NCBI GenBank assembly: GCA_028694115.1 | Contig: JAQUUB010000016.1 | Coordinates: forward strand, 1 to 64,000 | Source: Lachnospiraceae bacterium | GTDB taxonomy: Bacteria; Bacillota_A; Clostridia; Lachnospirales; Lachnospiraceae | Length of the DNA: 64,000 nt | Direction of reading: 5' to 3' | Shown: positions 63,344 to 64,000 of the stretch, one piece after another | Layout: each line of letters starts with the position of its first letter | Numbering within the stretch: the stretch's first letter is position 1 | The notes under the pieces: model-generated | Seen by the model: only the letters and a program-made list of their open reading frames with translations | Database searches by the model: none | Told to the model about the DNA's origin: nothing | Program-made: the position numbers and the translations under genes

Positions 63344-64000
63344 TGCAAGAAATTATAAGAATTGATTTAGGGGGAGTAAATTGCTATTTGCTAAAGAATA
63401 ATCAAAGATTCATTTTGGTGGACACGGGTGGTCATATGTTTATGGATCGGCAATATACGGATCGAAGAAACGATTTGGTAAATCAGCTTGAAAAGAATGG
63501 AGTGAATGATTCCAATTTGGAGATGATTCTATTAACACATGGAGATAATGATCATACTTGTAATGCAAAATATTTAAGGGATAAATATCATTCCAAAATT
63601 TCTATGCACTTAGAGGATGCATTTATGGTAAAAAAATCAGATACTAGCTGTTACAAAATTAATTCCAATTATCAATCCTTACTTTTGAAGCTTGTGTTTA
63701 GAATGATGGATTCAAAAATTGAATTATTAATGAATAAAGTATATAGCGAGTTTGAAATATTTCAACCAGATCGATTATTAGAAAATGGACAGTCCTTATT
63801 AGAATTTGGTTTTGAAGGCACTGTTTTTCATTGTCCAGGACATTCGAAGGGTTCCATCTGTATTTTAGATAACGAAGGAAATTTAATCGCTGGTGACCTG
63901 TTTGCAAATCTTAAAAAACCATCATTAGCAATCAATGCCCAGAATTTTAGTGAAATGAAAGAAAGTGCTAGAGAAATATTAACGAATCATGTCATTAAGA
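63343..64000 (+). CDS. Metallo-beta-lactamase-fold hydrolase (partial, runs off the window)
   Basis: The first 219 codons are present. The MBL fold is shown by NCYLLKNNQRFILVDTGGH, the metal motif LTHGDNDHTCN (in the usual HxHxDH, the second His is Asp), CPGHSKGSICI and the Asp in IAGDLFANL. GGGGGAG precedes the ATG, which overlaps the PadR stop. The HxDxDH form suggests altered metal binding. The substrate is unknown; PadR likely represses it. Confidence 0.88.
   Translation, partial: MQEIIRIDLGGVNCYLLKNNQRFILVDTGGHMFMDRQYTDRRNDLVNQLEKNGVNDSNLEMILLTHGDNDHTCNAKYLRDKYHSKISMHLEDAFMVKKSDTSCYKINSNYQSLLLKLVFRMMDSKIELLMNKVYSEFEIFQPDRLLENGQSLLEFGFEGTVFHCPGHSKGSICILDNEGNLIAGDLFANLKKPSLAINAQNFSEMKESAREILTNHVIK

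Overview
The window is about 36% GC by eye, with tightly packed genes, strong AGGAGG-type ribosome binding sites and little intergenic space. It looks like a low-GC anaerobic, spore-forming Firmicute of the Lachnospiraceae / Clostridium XIVa type. The evidence is an oxygen-sensitive ribonucleotide reductase (nrdDG), an FeFe-hydrogenase-like protein, the spore-coat operon cotJABC, a tyrosine T-box leader, a c-di-GMP-I riboswitch and a class B sortase. The genus cannot be fixed from this sequence alone.

Layout. 1-9081: an insertion-sequence-like end that has removed the start of a nucleoside-binding lipoprotein gene, then a nucleoside ABC transporter (nupOPQ type), cytidine deaminase, an MTA/SAH deaminase-type amidohydrolase, a membrane-anchored MutS-like ATPase and RNase HI. 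Together these form a nucleoside uptake and salvage block. 9152-22900: a surface block with class B sortase, a 2268-residue adhesin carrying an SPLTG sorting signal, a c-di-GMP-I riboswitch with terminator ahead of a secreted CAP protein, a secreted papain-type protease with Ig-like repeats, and a zinc-ribbon membrane protein. 22992-26773: T-box/tyrS, a 59-residue membrane protein, a HAD nucleotidase and an aminotransferase. 26774-31124: an NrdR-controlled nrdD-nrdG-dut cluster and degV. 31171-32210 (minus): cotJABC. 32427-36281: a Gld-type ABC exporter. 36332-41564: a Fur-boxed feoAB, a hydrogenase-like protein and a MATE exporter. 41595-50320: gltX, a UvrD-like helicase, DUF1292, a sirtuin-like and a GH13-like protein that both lack catalytic motifs, TraX, DUF5662 and trpS. 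50474-55580: a GlcG/HbpS-like protein, M20 peptidase, homoserine dehydrogenase and a polar amino-acid ABC importer. 55746-64000: an RsmH paralogue, an Fe-S aldo/keto reductase, an XRE-desulfoferrodoxin fusion, a TetR / YdhR-like / glycosyltransferase set, amtB-PII, and PadR with a metallo-beta-lactamase protein that runs off the end.

Most notable: (1) the sortase B / SPLTG adhesin / c-di-GMP riboswitch / secreted protease locus, which in overall logic recalls c-di-GMP-controlled adhesin switching in Clostridioides difficile; (2) two adjacent apparent pseudoenzymes (sirtuin-like and GH13-like); (3) two families of short dispersed repeats that sit exactly on the stop codons of unrelated genes; (4) a regulator fused to a desulfoferrodoxin-like domain with one altered iron ligand; (5) a nucleoside-binding lipoprotein gene beheaded by a probable insertion sequence. 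No tRNA, rRNA, CRISPR array or prophage was recognised.
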